This document shows, piece by piece, positions 6,885 through 15,180 of a stretch of 56,011 bases of DNA. The position numbers and the translations under genes are program-made. The notes under the pieces were generated by a model. That model saw nothing but the letters and a program-made list of their open reading frames with translations, had not been told where the DNA came from and did not search any database. Position 1 is the first letter of the stretch, and each line of letters begins with the position of its first letter. This stretch comes from a virus, in IMG/VR virus record IMGVR_UViG_3300021197_001910, positions 1 to 56,011 of that record; one strand, 5' to 3'.

Positions 6885-8468
6885 TTAACCTTTGATTAAA
6901 CCTAGATATTTCTCGTTGAAACTTGTGGCTTCTCCGACCCTTTGGTTTTCCTTTGTGATTTTGTGTCCGGTCATGCCCGGAATAGTGGTAGAAATAGATG
7001 TAGAAGCCGTGCTGATGCCAGCAATAAAGCTCTTACTATATTCAACATTCTTTTGACTTTCGATGATCACAGTATCTCTCACCCAACAACCAATTGCAAA
7101 CGACATCACTAAGTCGTCGTTATAACTTCTCATCGCTTGAGGTCGGCCATGATGCCAGATAAAGGTTTTCATTTCTGATAACAGGCGATTAGAGTTGATA
7201 GTAATTAGTTTGTTTCTCATAAACTCTTCCATCTTCGCAACAATCAGTGGTCTTGTTTTAGAAGATGTGGTGAATCCAGGTATCGCATTGGATTGCCATT
7301 GCGCTGTTACTGGATCGACATACTGGTGATCTCCCTTAGTAGAATAGTATAGGTTAGGATACTCTTTATCCTGGAGTTTTTTAAGTACCGCGAAGCCAAT
7401 ATTGTTGTTTTCTATTACTAACATAGGATTATTGTACTCTGCGGCTATACTATAGAGTATATCAGCAAAGTCATCAGGCGTTGGCTTGCCGATGTATTCC
7501 CCTACTTGCTTCATGTCATCAAGCTGAATAATATGAAATGCGCTATTGTCTTTGCCGTCGCCGCGCGCTACATCAGCCACAATCAGATAGGACTTCTCGG
7601 GGTCATACTTTTCCCAGATCCAATAGTTGCGATCAAATCCAGTTCTATATTCGGGGGTGGCGATGCGCTCTAGGAACCACTCTAGATCCTCAGGATGGAT
7701 TACTGTCTCACCTGAAACATTAAAGTTGCATTCAAGCTCTTGGGCAATTTGCCGCTTGGACATGTTTCGGGTTTCTTTTTCGAACCACTTCTTATCTCTG
7801 TCAGGGTGGGCATCCCACATCAACGTGGTCATATGGAAGTCGTTTGTGCCGCTCTCAGCTTCTACGCAGTTCTGATGGAACCAGTTACCCACGCCATTAG
7901 GTGTGGAGAGTGCGATGCACCGACCACCAGTTGATAGTGTAGGATATAAAGCAGTCCAGAGTTCATCTAGACGCTCAACGTGAGCAGCCTCATCAATGAT
8001 AAGGAGCGAGAGAGCTTCGGAACGACCAGCGTCTCCTGATGTCGAGGAGCCCTTAATCTGGGACCCGTTACTTAGTTCAAACGATGTTCTGTTATCTACT
8101 ATGATGTCAGCGATTTGCATCCACGGTGGGAGGTTCTTGATGATCGCTTTTACTTTTTTAACGAGGTTGGTGGCTGTCTGTAACTTGGTTGCAACGACGA
8201 GGATGTTCTTATCCTTGTGAAACAGCATTAGCCATGCTACGTAGGCTGCACTAATAGTGGAGATACCCAACTGGCGGGCTTTGAGAATAATATTGAAGCG
8301 ATAGTCTCGGAAGTCTTTTAAGAGTTCTTGCTGATAGTCGTATGCCTTAAAAGGAATCAGTCCCTTTTGCGGATGGGAAATGCGGCAATAATTAACTGTA
8401 AAATATACCGGGTCTTTACCGGCTTTGACTACTTCCTTTAATATCTCTTTCTTGGTAAGAGCGGCCAT
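6885..8468 (-). CDS. gp17: Terminase large subunit, gp17 type (527 aa)
   Basis: This is the DNA-packaging motor with ATPase and headful nuclease. The N-terminal ATPase has a Walker A variant ARQLGIST (residues 64-71), Walker B with Glu in LLIIDEAAH (Asp159, Glu160) and the coupling motif STPNG (188-192). The C-terminal RNase-H-like nuclease shows Asp299 in LIVADVARGDGKD, Glu353 in VIENN and Asp451/Asp452 in SYNDDLV. The length is normal, and the gene lies 3 bp before the portal gene. No small terminase (gp16) is obvious in the window; the upstream 181-aa protein does not look like one. Confidence 0.95.
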   Translation of the reverse strand: MAALTKKEILKEVVKAGKDPVYFTVNYCRISHPQKGLIPFKAYDYQQELLKDFRDYRFNIILKARQLGISTISAAYVAWLMLFHKDKNILVVATKLQTATNLVKKVKAIIKNLPPWMQIADIIVDNRTSFELSNGSQIKGSSTSGDAGRSEALSLLIIDEAAHVERLDELWTALYPTLSTGGRCIALSTPNGVGNWFHQNCVEAESGTNDFHMTTLMWDAHPDRDKKWFEKETRNMSKRQIAQELECNFNVSGETVIHPEDLEWFLERIATPEYRTGFDRNYWIWEKYDPEKSYLIVADVARGDGKDNSAFHIIQLDDMKQVGEYIGKPTPDDFADILYSIAAEYNNPMLVIENNNIGFAVLKKLQDKEYPNLYYSTKGDHQYVDPVTAQWQSNAIPGFTTSSKTRPLIVAKMEEFMRNKLITINSNRLLSEMKTFIWHHGRPQAMRSYNDDLVMSFAIGCWVRDTVIIESQKNVEYSKSFIAGISTASTSISTTIPGMTGHKITKENQRVGEATSFNEKYLGLIKG

Positions 8469-8470
8469 TA

Positions 8471-9016
8471 TTAGATCTTCACATTAGAAGGCTTTTTGGC
8501 TTTGTCTCTCCCCATTGAAAGAAAATCACGGATGGAGGACTCAAGTCGCTCCTCTTCAGTTTTACCACTAACTTCACCAACATCAGTTAAACCACCAATG
8601 CGGTAGTCGCAATGCGCCTGACAGTCTGTGCGATAGTTGGACACACGCTGAACAAGGATAGTAGCGTCTCCTTCTTTCGTTAGTGTAAGTGTGTTGCCCG
8701 TGATAGCTTTGTATTCTTTCTTCAGGAACTTTACGATTTCCTGAATCTGGTTTTCGATGTCACCTTCAAAACCTTTGTCTTGGACTTCTTTGATTCTTAT
8801 TTCGGACTGGTATGTAACCCGGAGGATGGGTCCATGGAACTTAACGCCAAAACCATCAATAACTCGTCGGTCATTAATAAAGTGTCCGTTTGCTCGCTTA
8901 AGACCAGCGTCGCGGGCTTTGCCATCGGCTGCTAGGTCTGCGGAGTGTGCGCCATCCCATGCGCCGTTAGCGGCTGCTTGGTTAATTCCCTGGATGATTT
9001 CGTATACTGTTGCCAT
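8471..9016 (-). CDS. Hypothetical protein upstream of terminase (181 aa)
   Basis: The N-terminus is Ala-rich and helical (MATVYEIIQGINQAAANGAWDG). The middle is beta-rich with FHGPILRVTYQSEIRIKEV and a helix rich in Lys, and the C-terminus is charged. Cys residues (TDCQAHCDYR) lie near residue 135. In T4 the gene before gp17 is the small terminase gp16, but I see no helix-turn-helix or gp16-like coiled-coil core, so I do not assign it. The tight spacing (2 bp) to terminase suggests a packaging or head role. Confidence 0.75.
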   Translation of the reverse strand: MATVYEIIQGINQAAANGAWDGAHSADLAADGKARDAGLKRANGHFINDRRVIDGFGVKFHGPILRVTYQSEIRIKEVQDKGFEGDIENQIQEIVKFLKKEYKAITGNTLTLTKEGDATILVQRVSNYRTDCQAHCDYRIGGLTDVGEVSGKTEEERLESSIRDFLSMGRDKAKKPSNVKI

Positions 9017-9017
9017 G

Positions 9018-9401
9018 TTATTCTTCCTCGTTAGGTCGCCAGCCTGTTGCCCATCTTTCTTCTCTGTGCTGGATGTATTGTATATAGCACCCGAAGCATG
9101 CTTCGAATTTATTCATATACAAATCATCCCGAGGGTGAAAAGAATATCGCGAACAAACAGGACAAGTCCTATTATGATCTCTAGTAAGTAGTTTTTTGTT
9201 TATTAAAAATCCGTCTTGTTCTACTTTGTCTTGGGATTCGGCCAGTTTAGCAAACTTGCGTTGCTCCTCTTGTGATTGAGCAATGTAGTTCTTTTCTTTC
9301 TCATCATCCCAGAATCTCTTCGGATTGTTGATCGCTTCGGTGCCATACTTTTGAGATATAGCTTTCTCTAGATTGGCTATATAGTCCTGTTTATCACTCA
9401 C
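9018..9401 (-). CDS. Zinc-ribbon-type protein (127 aa)
   Basis: I place the start at GTG 9401 because GGAG lies 7 nt upstream and the start overlaps the end of the preceding gene by 8 bp; a longer upstream frame exists but would run well into that gene. The N-terminal half is helical and charged. The C-terminal part carries CPVC (Cys80, Cys83) and CFGC (Cys102, Cys105), a four-Cys zinc-binding pair spaced by 18 residues, like a zinc ribbon or treble clef. It may bind nucleic acid or protein in DNA packaging, judging only by its place before terminase. Confidence 0.75.
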   Translation of the reverse strand: MSDKQDYIANLEKAISQKYGTEAINNPKRFWDDEKEKNYIAQSQEEQRKFAKLAESQDKVEQDGFLINKKLLTRDHNRTCPVCSRYSFHPRDDLYMNKFEACFGCYIQYIQHREERWATGWRPNEEE

Positions 9402-9861
9402 GCACAATCTCCGTTGACAGTGCAAAGATGCCCAACGATGTAAGAGTGCCAATTCCAAAACCTAGTGCAACCATAAAAGGCTCACTTCCGGGTTTGGTCT
9501 TAGTTACCAGATCATATAGCCTCTCATTCTCTGTCGTCTTTAGAATCATCATAGCCTCGTACTTGTCGGTCCATGAGGCAATCTCAATATCTTTATAAGA
9601 CAGAAGCAACTCATAGTTGTCTTTCTGAATCTGGAGTTCGTATTCTAGGCGCAGATCACATTCAACGTCCTCGTACTTCTTCTCTGTAAGGATCTTGGCG
9701 GCGGCATCAAGAGAAAGAAGAACTCCCTCAAACGGTACTGTGTCGCCTGCTTCCACCGGCAAAACCACATAGTCTGGAAATGTCTCCGCCTCTTCAGCCA
9801 TCACCACAGCAGGTGCTCCAACCCAAAGAGCAAGATAGACTGCTAATATTTTTTTAACCAT
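9394..9861 (-). CDS. Exported membrane protein with C-terminal anchor, possible spanin-like (155 aa)
   Basis: A signal peptide is clear: MVKK basic start, hydrophobic core to residue 20, and a likely cleavage after Ala22 (VMA-EE). The middle (about 50-125) is a charged helical stretch with coiled-coil character. A hydrophobic segment near residues 129-147 would anchor the C-terminus in a membrane. Periplasmic coiled coil plus membrane anchor resembles single-gene spanins, but no lipobox Cys is present, so the assignment is tentative. It ends a three-gene run of small membrane proteins (see 9854 and 10270), which looks like a lysis cassette. Confidence 0.75.
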   Translation of the reverse strand: MVKKILAVYLALWVGAPAVVMAEEAETFPDYVVLPVEAGDTVPFEGVLLSLDAAAKILTEKKYEDVECDLRLEYELQIQKDNYELLLSYKDIEIASWTDKYEAMMILKTTENERLYDLVTKTKPGSEPFMVALGFGIGTLTSLGIFALSTEIVRE

Positions 9862-10273
9862 TTTTTATCCCAAACGCTTCAGCTAGTTCTCTAGCAAGCT
9901 TTTCAGGATTATTATAGCTTTCATCTACGATTCTTTTAAGTTCTGCTTCTTTTTCTTTGTCAAGCGATTCGCCGCGTTTCTTAAATTCTTCTTCGATTTC
10001 GGTTCGTCGCCTGAGGTGTTCTTGTAGCCGTGCATTCTTTTCCGCTATTTCGGTGTTGTGAATGTGGGCAAGAGTTTCCATCTCTTGGTCGTGTTGGTCT
10101 CGCTTGGCGTCCAACAGGTCCACCACCGCAGCTAGCACGGCAGCGTTCTTGGTCAGCATGGCGACTAGTCCTGCGATAATAAAAAGCAGCCCTAGCGCAA
10201 TCGCCCACCAAAACTTTTTAGCCCATAACCAAACCTTCTTGGATAATGTTCGTAGGCGCAATAAAGTTATCAT
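9854..10273 (-). CDS. Membrane-anchored coiled-coil protein, possible inner-membrane spanin (139 aa)
   Basis: The start is taken at ATG 10273, which overlaps the stop of the upstream gene as ATGA and has AAGGGG a few bases upstream; an earlier in-frame start would run through the upstream gene. A single membrane helix lies near residues 18-47 (WWAIALGLLFIIAGLVAML), followed by a long charged helical region (about 50-125) rich in Glu, Lys and Arg. This N-in, TM, then coiled-coil layout is that of Rz-type i-spanins and also of unrelated phage membrane proteins. Position between a holin-like and an exported protein supports a lysis role. Confidence 0.72.
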   Translation of the reverse strand: MITLLRLRTLSKKVWLWAKKFWWAIALGLLFIIAGLVAMLTKNAAVLAAVVDLLDAKRDQHDQEMETLAHIHNTEIAEKNARLQEHLRRRTEIEEEFKKRGESLDKEKEAELKRIVDESYNNPEKLARELAEAFGIKNG

Positions 10274-10455
10274 TCCAGCCCCTTCAGGCGTGCCACTGTG
10301 TCCACCACAGTCTGTCCGCCAATATATACACAGGTGATTATAACCCAATCGCTGGATGCCAAATCAGCGAACATCAACAGACATGTTGCAGTTCCCCAGG
10401 CCATTAGTTTTCGGGAAATAAGTTTATTCAGTCCTTTATCAATAATATGTTTCAT
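10270..10455 (-). CDS. Small two-helix membrane protein, holin-like (61 aa)
   Basis: ATG at 10455 follows GAGGAAGG at good spacing; an in-frame GTG one codon upstream is less likely. After a basic start (MKHIIDKGLNKLISRK) come two hydrophobic stretches, LMAWGTATCLLMFADL and WVIITCVYIGGQTVVD, joined by a short ASSD turn. Size, two hydrophobic helices and a charged N-terminus are typical of small phage holins. The next two genes encode membrane-anchored proteins, so the three may form a lysis cassette. No endolysin adjoins them. It is divergent from the plus-strand gene at 10497, with only 41 bp between. Confidence 0.7.
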   Translation of the reverse strand: MKHIIDKGLNKLISRKLMAWGTATCLLMFADLASSDWVIITCVYIGGQTVVDTVARLKGLE

Positions 10456-10496
10456 CACTACCTTCCTCTCTCACTAATTAGCCCCAGGAGCAATGT

Positions 10497-11216
10497 ATGT
10501 CGAAACAAGTTAATCTTAAGTTTAAAAAATCCCTAAAGAATGCCGAATTTGTTCATGCTGATCTTGAATATCACGAAGAAATGGTCTCTGAGGCAAAGAG
10601 AGAGTTTTTTGCGAAGGTGGAGGAGGTCTTCAATAAGCTTAGTCCCGAGGATAAGAAAAAAATCAATGAAGCAAAAAACAAAAAAATGAAGGAACTGTCT
10701 AGGCAAAAAGAACTAGATGAAACAGAGGAAGAAGAGATCGAAGAACTAGAAGGACTTCCGGAGAGTCAGGATCTGTTGTCCGACGAAGAGACCGAGGAAG
10801 AGGGATGCGATGAACCCAGGACAACAAGAAAGAAGCCCTCCATAAAAACGTCTGACCTAAAGAGCTTGTTTCACAGTATAGCCGACATGTGCCACCCTGA
10901 CAAGACTTCTGCGAGAGGACTTGCAGAGCATGAAGTTAAAAAACTAGAACTAGTATTTAAGGATGCACAGTCCGCATACAAGGGTGGTAACTGGTATCTT
11001 TTATATGTTATCGCGTTAGATTTGGGTATCGATATCGGAGAACCCACCAAAGAACATATTGAGTGGGTAGAGGAAGATATACGACGAACACTGGCGGAGA
11101 TTTCCAAAATCGGTACCCTACTTGTGTGGGTATGGTATAATGGCGATGGACTTACAAAGCTAATGGCTATGCAAAACTATTTCCGCCAATCATTCGGATT
11201 TGATCTGCGTATCTAA
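10497..11216 (+). CDS. J-domain (DnaJ-like) protein, the only plus-strand gene (239 aa)
   Basis: The first 110 residues are helical and very acidic, with Lys/Glu-rich stretches. A J-domain-like region follows at about 119-175: a helix with LKSLFHSIADMC, the HPDK signature (His133-Pro134-Asp135), then a helix with FKDAQSAYKGGNWYLL. J-domains stimulate host DnaK-type Hsp70 ATPase through HPD. The rest (about 176-239) is a helical C-terminal part with Trp-rich VWVWYNG. ATG at 10497 has AGGAG with 6-nt spacing. Most J-proteins carry the domain at the N-terminus, so a C-terminal placement is atypical. The gene meets the SbcD-SbcC gene tail to tail, with its TAA directly adjoining the other gene's stop. 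Confidence 0.85.
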   Translation: MSKQVNLKFKKSLKNAEFVHADLEYHEEMVSEAKREFFAKVEEVFNKLSPEDKKKINEAKNKKMKELSRQKELDETEEEEIEELEGLPESQDLLSDEETEEEGCDEPRTTRKKPSIKTSDLKSLFHSIADMCHPDKTSARGLAEHEVKKLELVFKDAQSAYKGGNWYLLYVIALDLGIDIGEPTKEHIEWVEEDIRRTLAEISKIGTLLVWVWYNGDGLTKLMAMQNYFRQSFGFDLRI

Positions 11217-14200
11217 CTACTGACTGACCGAGGCAAACCCCTTAGTCTTATCAATAGTAATTTCCATATCAACTATGTCCTTGAGTGAATCCAAATGAGA
11301 AATAAGAATAACTGTCTTAAAATACATTTTGATCATTTGAAGCATACGAATGAAACCTTCCATGTTCTCTGCGTCCAGGGCAGTTCCAGGCTCGTCTAGA
11401 ATAAAGATGTTACCCTTAGGTAGCGAGGATATGGACAACAGCGCAAGGCGGATGCCCATAGAGGCTATGGTCTTTTCTGCACCAGAGCCCATCTCAATGG
11501 GGCGTTCTTCATGCTTGGGGTGTTTAAGTAGGACATTTAGTTTCCTTCCGTCTTCTTGAAAGAATACTTCAAAGTCGACAAGATTTGATAAAACCTTGGC
11601 AATCTCTGCATTAATGACAGGGAGTCTCTTTTTGATAATGTCGTAAGCAATACCGTTTGAGTGCATGCATCGCATAAATAAGTCATAAGCTGCATACTCA
11701 GCACGAATGTCTAGGGCTTCCTGCTCTTTCTCCTTGAGGTCTGTGAGTTTTTGTTCAAGAGAACCGAGAAGGCGATTGGAGCGATTAAGAGTTTCTTCGC
11801 CCTTTTCAATAGCCTTCTTGGTCTTATTAATGGTTACACTGACCTGATCACGAGAGTTTAAGAGCTTTTCAATATTCTGAATGAGTTCTTTCTTCTCTTC
11901 ATAGAGGTCTATCTTTTCTTGAGTTGCGGCTAGGTTAATCTTAAGATTCTTAATCTTTCCGTAGAGAACCTCAATAGAAACCTTGTTGTCCCTCTTTTCA
12001 AGTTCCACATTATTCTTTTTAACTATGGTCTCGTTGTATCGGTTGATTAACTCAATCATTTCAACTGTATCAACAGAAGCAATCTTGGTTTTATATGTCT
12101 TGGCGTCCTCAATCTCGGTGATAATATCCATTTCTAACGAGGGCAACTCAACTGTGGCCAAATGGGCATCACTAATAAAACGACAGGTAGGATAGTTATC
12201 TCCACACGGAACCTCGTCTAAGAGTCGGAGCTTCTTACTCATTGACTTATATTCGGTGTCCATGACTCGGGCACGATTTACTGTGTCATCGTACTTCTGC
12301 TTAAACTCGTCATACTCTTTCTTTTGTGAAAGAAGATCTTCAATATCCATTCCCATCAAAAATTCATCATACTCTGTGAGCTGGGCTTCAAACTCTGCAT
12401 TCTCATCCTTCAGTTCGCTGATGTTGGTATAGGAGTTTTGTATTTTCTTTTCTAGTGTATTACGGCTTTCGACCATCTTTTTGATATCTAGGCGCTCTGC
12501 GGGTATAGAATCAATCTTTGTTGTAAGGGTAGCATACTCTTCTTCTGATGTCTGTAGCTTTTGTCGGAGGACGTCGGTAGCTTTTGTCTCGCTTGCTAGC
12601 TCGGCAGTAGCTTCATCTAGCTGAACCTCTGCAACAGCGATGTCAATCTTGTAGTCTGTCTCTCCGAGGCGTCGTAGGACGCCCTTTAAGTCCGAAGAAT
12701 CTTCTTTTGCAAGATTAAACTTTTTCTCAAAGATGTCTAAATCTAAGAACTTAGCTAAGATTTCCTTGCGCTTTGTAGAGCCCTCCTTGATGAAGGACAG
12801 ACTATCTAGCTGACTTGCCATAGATGTAAGCAGGAAGTCCTCTACTGTACCAAATCTTTTCCGGATATGGGCATCTGTCTCAGTACGAGTAGTGCCATTA
12901 AGACTTGCGCCTTCGCCAAGAACAGGGTCTGAACCTCTAAAATCCAGGAACGTTCGCGCCTCGTTGGTGACCTCGCCCTTGAGCTTCTTAACATACTTCT
13001 CGGATGAGCGTTCAATCGTATAGACCTTATCGCCCACCTGCAACTCTACTGTGCCGCGGCAATCTGGCTTGTGCTGGTTAATAATGTTATAGTTCTTACG
13101 CTCGTTCTTAGAGGTCGTATTGAACATAGTGTAAAGCAACCCATCAATAACACTAGACTTGCCCGAATAGTTCTTACCGAAAATGCCCACAATACCATTA
13201 AGGTCATTAAAGTTTAGGGAGTTTCCTTCTCCATAGTTGAAGAGATTGTCCCATTCAAAGCTGTTGATATTCCAATTAACGTTGCGAGCGATCTCTTCAG
13301 TCTCTTCAATCTTAGAGTTATACTTCCGATTGAGTTCAAAAACACGAGATAACGTTTCCTCAGTGGGTTGGTAATCAGTTAGGTACTCGCGGATGAGATC
13401 CTCTTGCACGCCCTTGTCGCGGAGATTCTCCACCTTAAATCCAGAGCCAATCTCAACGGTGCCCGTTTCACCAGATGCACGATTAAGAAATGTAATACTC
13501 TCAGGTTTAAAGCGATGCTTGGCCACTTCCACAGCCTTACGCATAACGTCAAGGGGCAGATTGTTATTACTTACAAGACGCAAGCGCGCTCCTGCGGGAA
13601 TACTGGTACCCTTAGGCATCCTACCCTTAGGGGTAAGCTCTATGGTCACAAACGGCTTCGGGTTCAAAAGAATGTGATGCTTTACTGTAAAGGTATTCTT
13701 ATCTTCAATGTCCCAGATCAAGAAGCCCTTGTCATTGGTCTCACCATGATTCTGCTGAACAGTTGAGCCGCAATAACGTACGCGCCCTTCTGTATCAAGA
13801 ATCTGATTAGTCTTGTGAATGTCTCCGAGCATTGCAAAGTCGTGACCGGAGAAGACGCCAATGTCATGGTCGCCATGATCCATCACCCAACCGGTGTCAG
13901 TTTTGACTCCAGAGACGGCGCCGTGATATAAAGCAATATTTATGCGTGAGTTGTCACTAGGTGCCACCCAGTTGTCCTCATCAAAGACCGATAGCACGTT
14001 GAGCGCGAGATCGGGCTCTAGGACGGTTTCACCTGCGTTCTTGAGTAGATGTAGGTCCGGGAGGTCCAGAGCCTTCACAATGGGCGACAGGGCGTCCTGA
14101 CGGGTACTGTTCTTTAGGTTACCGTCGTGGTTGCCCAAGATGATGTAGGTTGGTGCGATTTTCGCAAGATTTGAAAAGAAGTCGGAGCAAAGCTCAACGA

Positions 14201-14372
14201 ACTCTGGTGAAATCTGTGTCTTGGTGTGGGCGATGTCGCCGCAATGAACGATGTAATCTACATCCTCTTTACGAAGAGTCTCGTAAAGTTGTGCGAATAC
14301 CTTCTTGTACTCGTAATGAAATTTTAAGTTTTTTATGTGTGTATCTGCCAAATGTGCTAGACGATAACTCAT
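11217..14372 (-). CDS. Fused SbcD-SbcC (gp47-gp46, Mre11-Rad50 type) recombination nuclease (1051 aa)
   Basis: In T4, gp47 (nuclease) and gp46 (ATPase) are separate proteins that resect DNA ends for recombination-dependent replication. Here one continuous frame encodes both. The N-terminal metallophosphoesterase has ADTHI, the HCGD motif near 44-46, GNHD near 80-83, YHG near 149 and SGHD near 175. After a linker (about 340-375) comes the ABC-ATPase half with Walker A GKNYSGKSS (about 399-407), a long coiled-coil with a CGDNYPTC hook-like motif near 720, and near the end a signature MGSGAEKT, Walker B IFILDEPGTALD and a switch His (ISHLDS). ATG at 14372 has GGAGG five bases upstream and overlaps the endonuclease stop as ATGA; an earlier in-frame ATG at 14384 is unlikely. 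Confidence 0.93.
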   Translation of the reverse strand: MSYRLAHLADTHIKNLKFHYEYKKVFAQLYETLRKEDVDYIVHCGDIAHTKTQISPEFVELCSDFFSNLAKIAPTYIILGNHDGNLKNSTRQDALSPIVKALDLPDLHLLKNAGETVLEPDLALNVLSVFDEDNWVAPSDNSRINIALYHGAVSGVKTDTGWVMDHGDHDIGVFSGHDFAMLGDIHKTNQILDTEGRVRYCGSTVQQNHGETNDKGFLIWDIEDKNTFTVKHHILLNPKPFVTIELTPKGRMPKGTSIPAGARLRLVSNNNLPLDVMRKAVEVAKHRFKPESITFLNRASGETGTVEIGSGFKVENLRDKGVQEDLIREYLTDYQPTEETLSRVFELNRKYNSKIEETEEIARNVNWNINSFEWDNLFNYGEGNSLNFNDLNGIVGIFGKNYSGKSSVIDGLLYTMFNTTSKNERKNYNIINQHKPDCRGTVELQVGDKVYTIERSSEKYVKKLKGEVTNEARTFLDFRGSDPVLGEGASLNGTTRTETDAHIRKRFGTVEDFLLTSMASQLDSLSFIKEGSTKRKEILAKFLDLDIFEKKFNLAKEDSSDLKGVLRRLGETDYKIDIAVAEVQLDEATAELASETKATDVLRQKLQTSEEEYATLTTKIDSIPAERLDIKKMVESRNTLEKKIQNSYTNISELKDENAEFEAQLTEYDEFLMGMDIEDLLSQKKEYDEFKQKYDDTVNRARVMDTEYKSMSKKLRLLDEVPCGDNYPTCRFISDAHLATVELPSLEMDIITEIEDAKTYKTKIASVDTVEMIELINRYNETIVKKNNVELEKRDNKVSIEVLYGKIKNLKINLAATQEKIDLYEEKKELIQNIEKLLNSRDQVSVTINKTKKAIEKGEETLNRSNRLLGSLEQKLTDLKEKEQEALDIRAEYAAYDLFMRCMHSNGIAYDIIKKRLPVINAEIAKVLSNLVDFEVFFQEDGRKLNVLLKHPKHEERPIEMGSGAEKTIASMGIRLALLSISSLPKGNIFILDEPGTALDAENMEGFIRMLQMIKMYFKTVILISHLDSLKDIVDMEITIDKTKGFASVSQ

Positions 14373-15052
14373 TGAGTCCTCCATGCCTTGTGGTTTACAA
14401 TACTGTTTATATGTGATTGTGATACATCATGCTTCTCGGCAAGTGCTTTCTGTGTATATCCGCCTGTGGCGTAGTCTTCTCTAATCATCTCAACTTTTTC
14501 CCAGTTCATCTTTGCTTGTCCGTTCCCGGCGCCGGAGTTTGCTTTGCTTATCTTTTGTTTGGTTTCTTCGGAGTGAGCGCCTTTTGGGGGCAACTTCTTT
14601 CCCTTATTCCAGGGGATGTTACCTTTGTGGCTTTCGCTCAACTTTCTTCGGTGCTCTTCACTTAACTTTTTCCCAGCGTTCCACGAAGATCTGCCATGCA
14701 TGCCGTTGTTCTCTCCTTTGTTGGAGAGAGAAATCTTTTGTTTGGTCTCCTCGGAGTGGGCGCCACCTTCGCCACCGGCGCGAAGATTGTATCCCTTATC
14801 CGGGTTCGTGGTCTCTTGCTCCATAATCTGTTTTCTTTCCACTTGATTCATTATGTCTATTGTATCAGGTGTAGACAGGATGTCAACCTTTATTTTGTCC
14901 CAGCCATGTTTCCTTATAGCCTTATACAAATAGGTTTGTCCGTGTTTTGCGCAATGCCTATGCGATCGCATGCGCGCCTCAAGTCCCTTTTGGGTCTTGC
15001 CTATGTATTTTTTTCCGTTTGGGAATGTAAAGCAGTATACTACTAAATCCAT
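14369..15052 (-). CDS. GIY-YIG homing endonuclease with NUMOD3 repeats (227 aa)
   Basis: This resembles the free-standing Seg/I-TevI-type homing endonucleases. The N-terminal nuclease (about 1-90) has a degenerate GIY motif (VYCF), KKYIGKT with the YIG triad, an Arg in EARMRSH and a Glu in QVERKQI. Three NUMOD3-like repeats follow: two with GAHSEETKQKIS and one with KKLSEEHRRKLS, each with basic Gly/Asn/Lys-rich linkers. The end is a helix-turn-helix (about 200-227) with TQKALAEKHDVSQSHINSI. ATG at 15052 has AAAGGAG upstream. A near-consensus sigma70 promoter lies about 100 bp upstream, and the stop codon overlaps the SbcD-SbcC start. Such genes spread by cutting relatives that lack them; the target site is not identifiable here. 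Confidence 0.93.
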   Translation of the reverse strand: MDLVVYCFTFPNGKKYIGKTQKGLEARMRSHRHCAKHGQTYLYKAIRKHGWDKIKVDILSTPDTIDIMNQVERKQIMEQETTNPDKGYNLRAGGEGGAHSEETKQKISLSNKGENNGMHGRSSWNAGKKLSEEHRRKLSESHKGNIPWNKGKKLPPKGAHSEETKQKISKANSGAGNGQAKMNWEKVEMIREDYATGGYTQKALAEKHDVSQSHINSIVNHKAWRTQ

Positions 15053-15152
15053 TATAAATCTCCTTTATAATAAATAGTTTCGTATCCGCTATATGACCGA
15101 TATACTTTATATGCGATTCTATACACGTAGTTATCCCCTAATCTATGTTACT

Positions 15153-15180
15153 AGTATACAGGATGTGTGGGTGGTGTCAA
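15153..15180 (-). promoter_or_regulatory. Near-consensus sigma70 promoter upstream of the homing endonuclease
   Basis: The minus strand has TTGACA (15175-15180), a 16-nt spacer and TATACT (15153-15158): 6/6 at -35 and 5/6 at -10. Transcription would start near 15145, giving a leader of about 90 nt before the endonuclease ATG at 15052. It lies in the 140-bp gap at 15053-15192, the longest in the window, so it is unlikely to be coding. It would let host RNA polymerase read the endonuclease and SbcD-SbcC without phage factors. Confidence 0.8.

Noticed and set aside
8471-9016. The 181-aa protein before terminase as the small terminase gp16
   Set aside because: Gene order would allow it, but there is no gp16-like DNA-binding or coiled-coil core. 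Left as hypothetical.
13393-13766. Two plus-strand frames within the SbcD-SbcC gene
   Set aside because: They are shadows of the conserved metallophosphoesterase-ATPase frame and have no domain.
14373-14384. Longer start for the SbcD-SbcC fusion (ATG at 14384)
   Set aside because: The GGAGG site lies between the two ATGs, so it can serve only the one at 14372, which starts MSYRLAHLADTHI like other family members.
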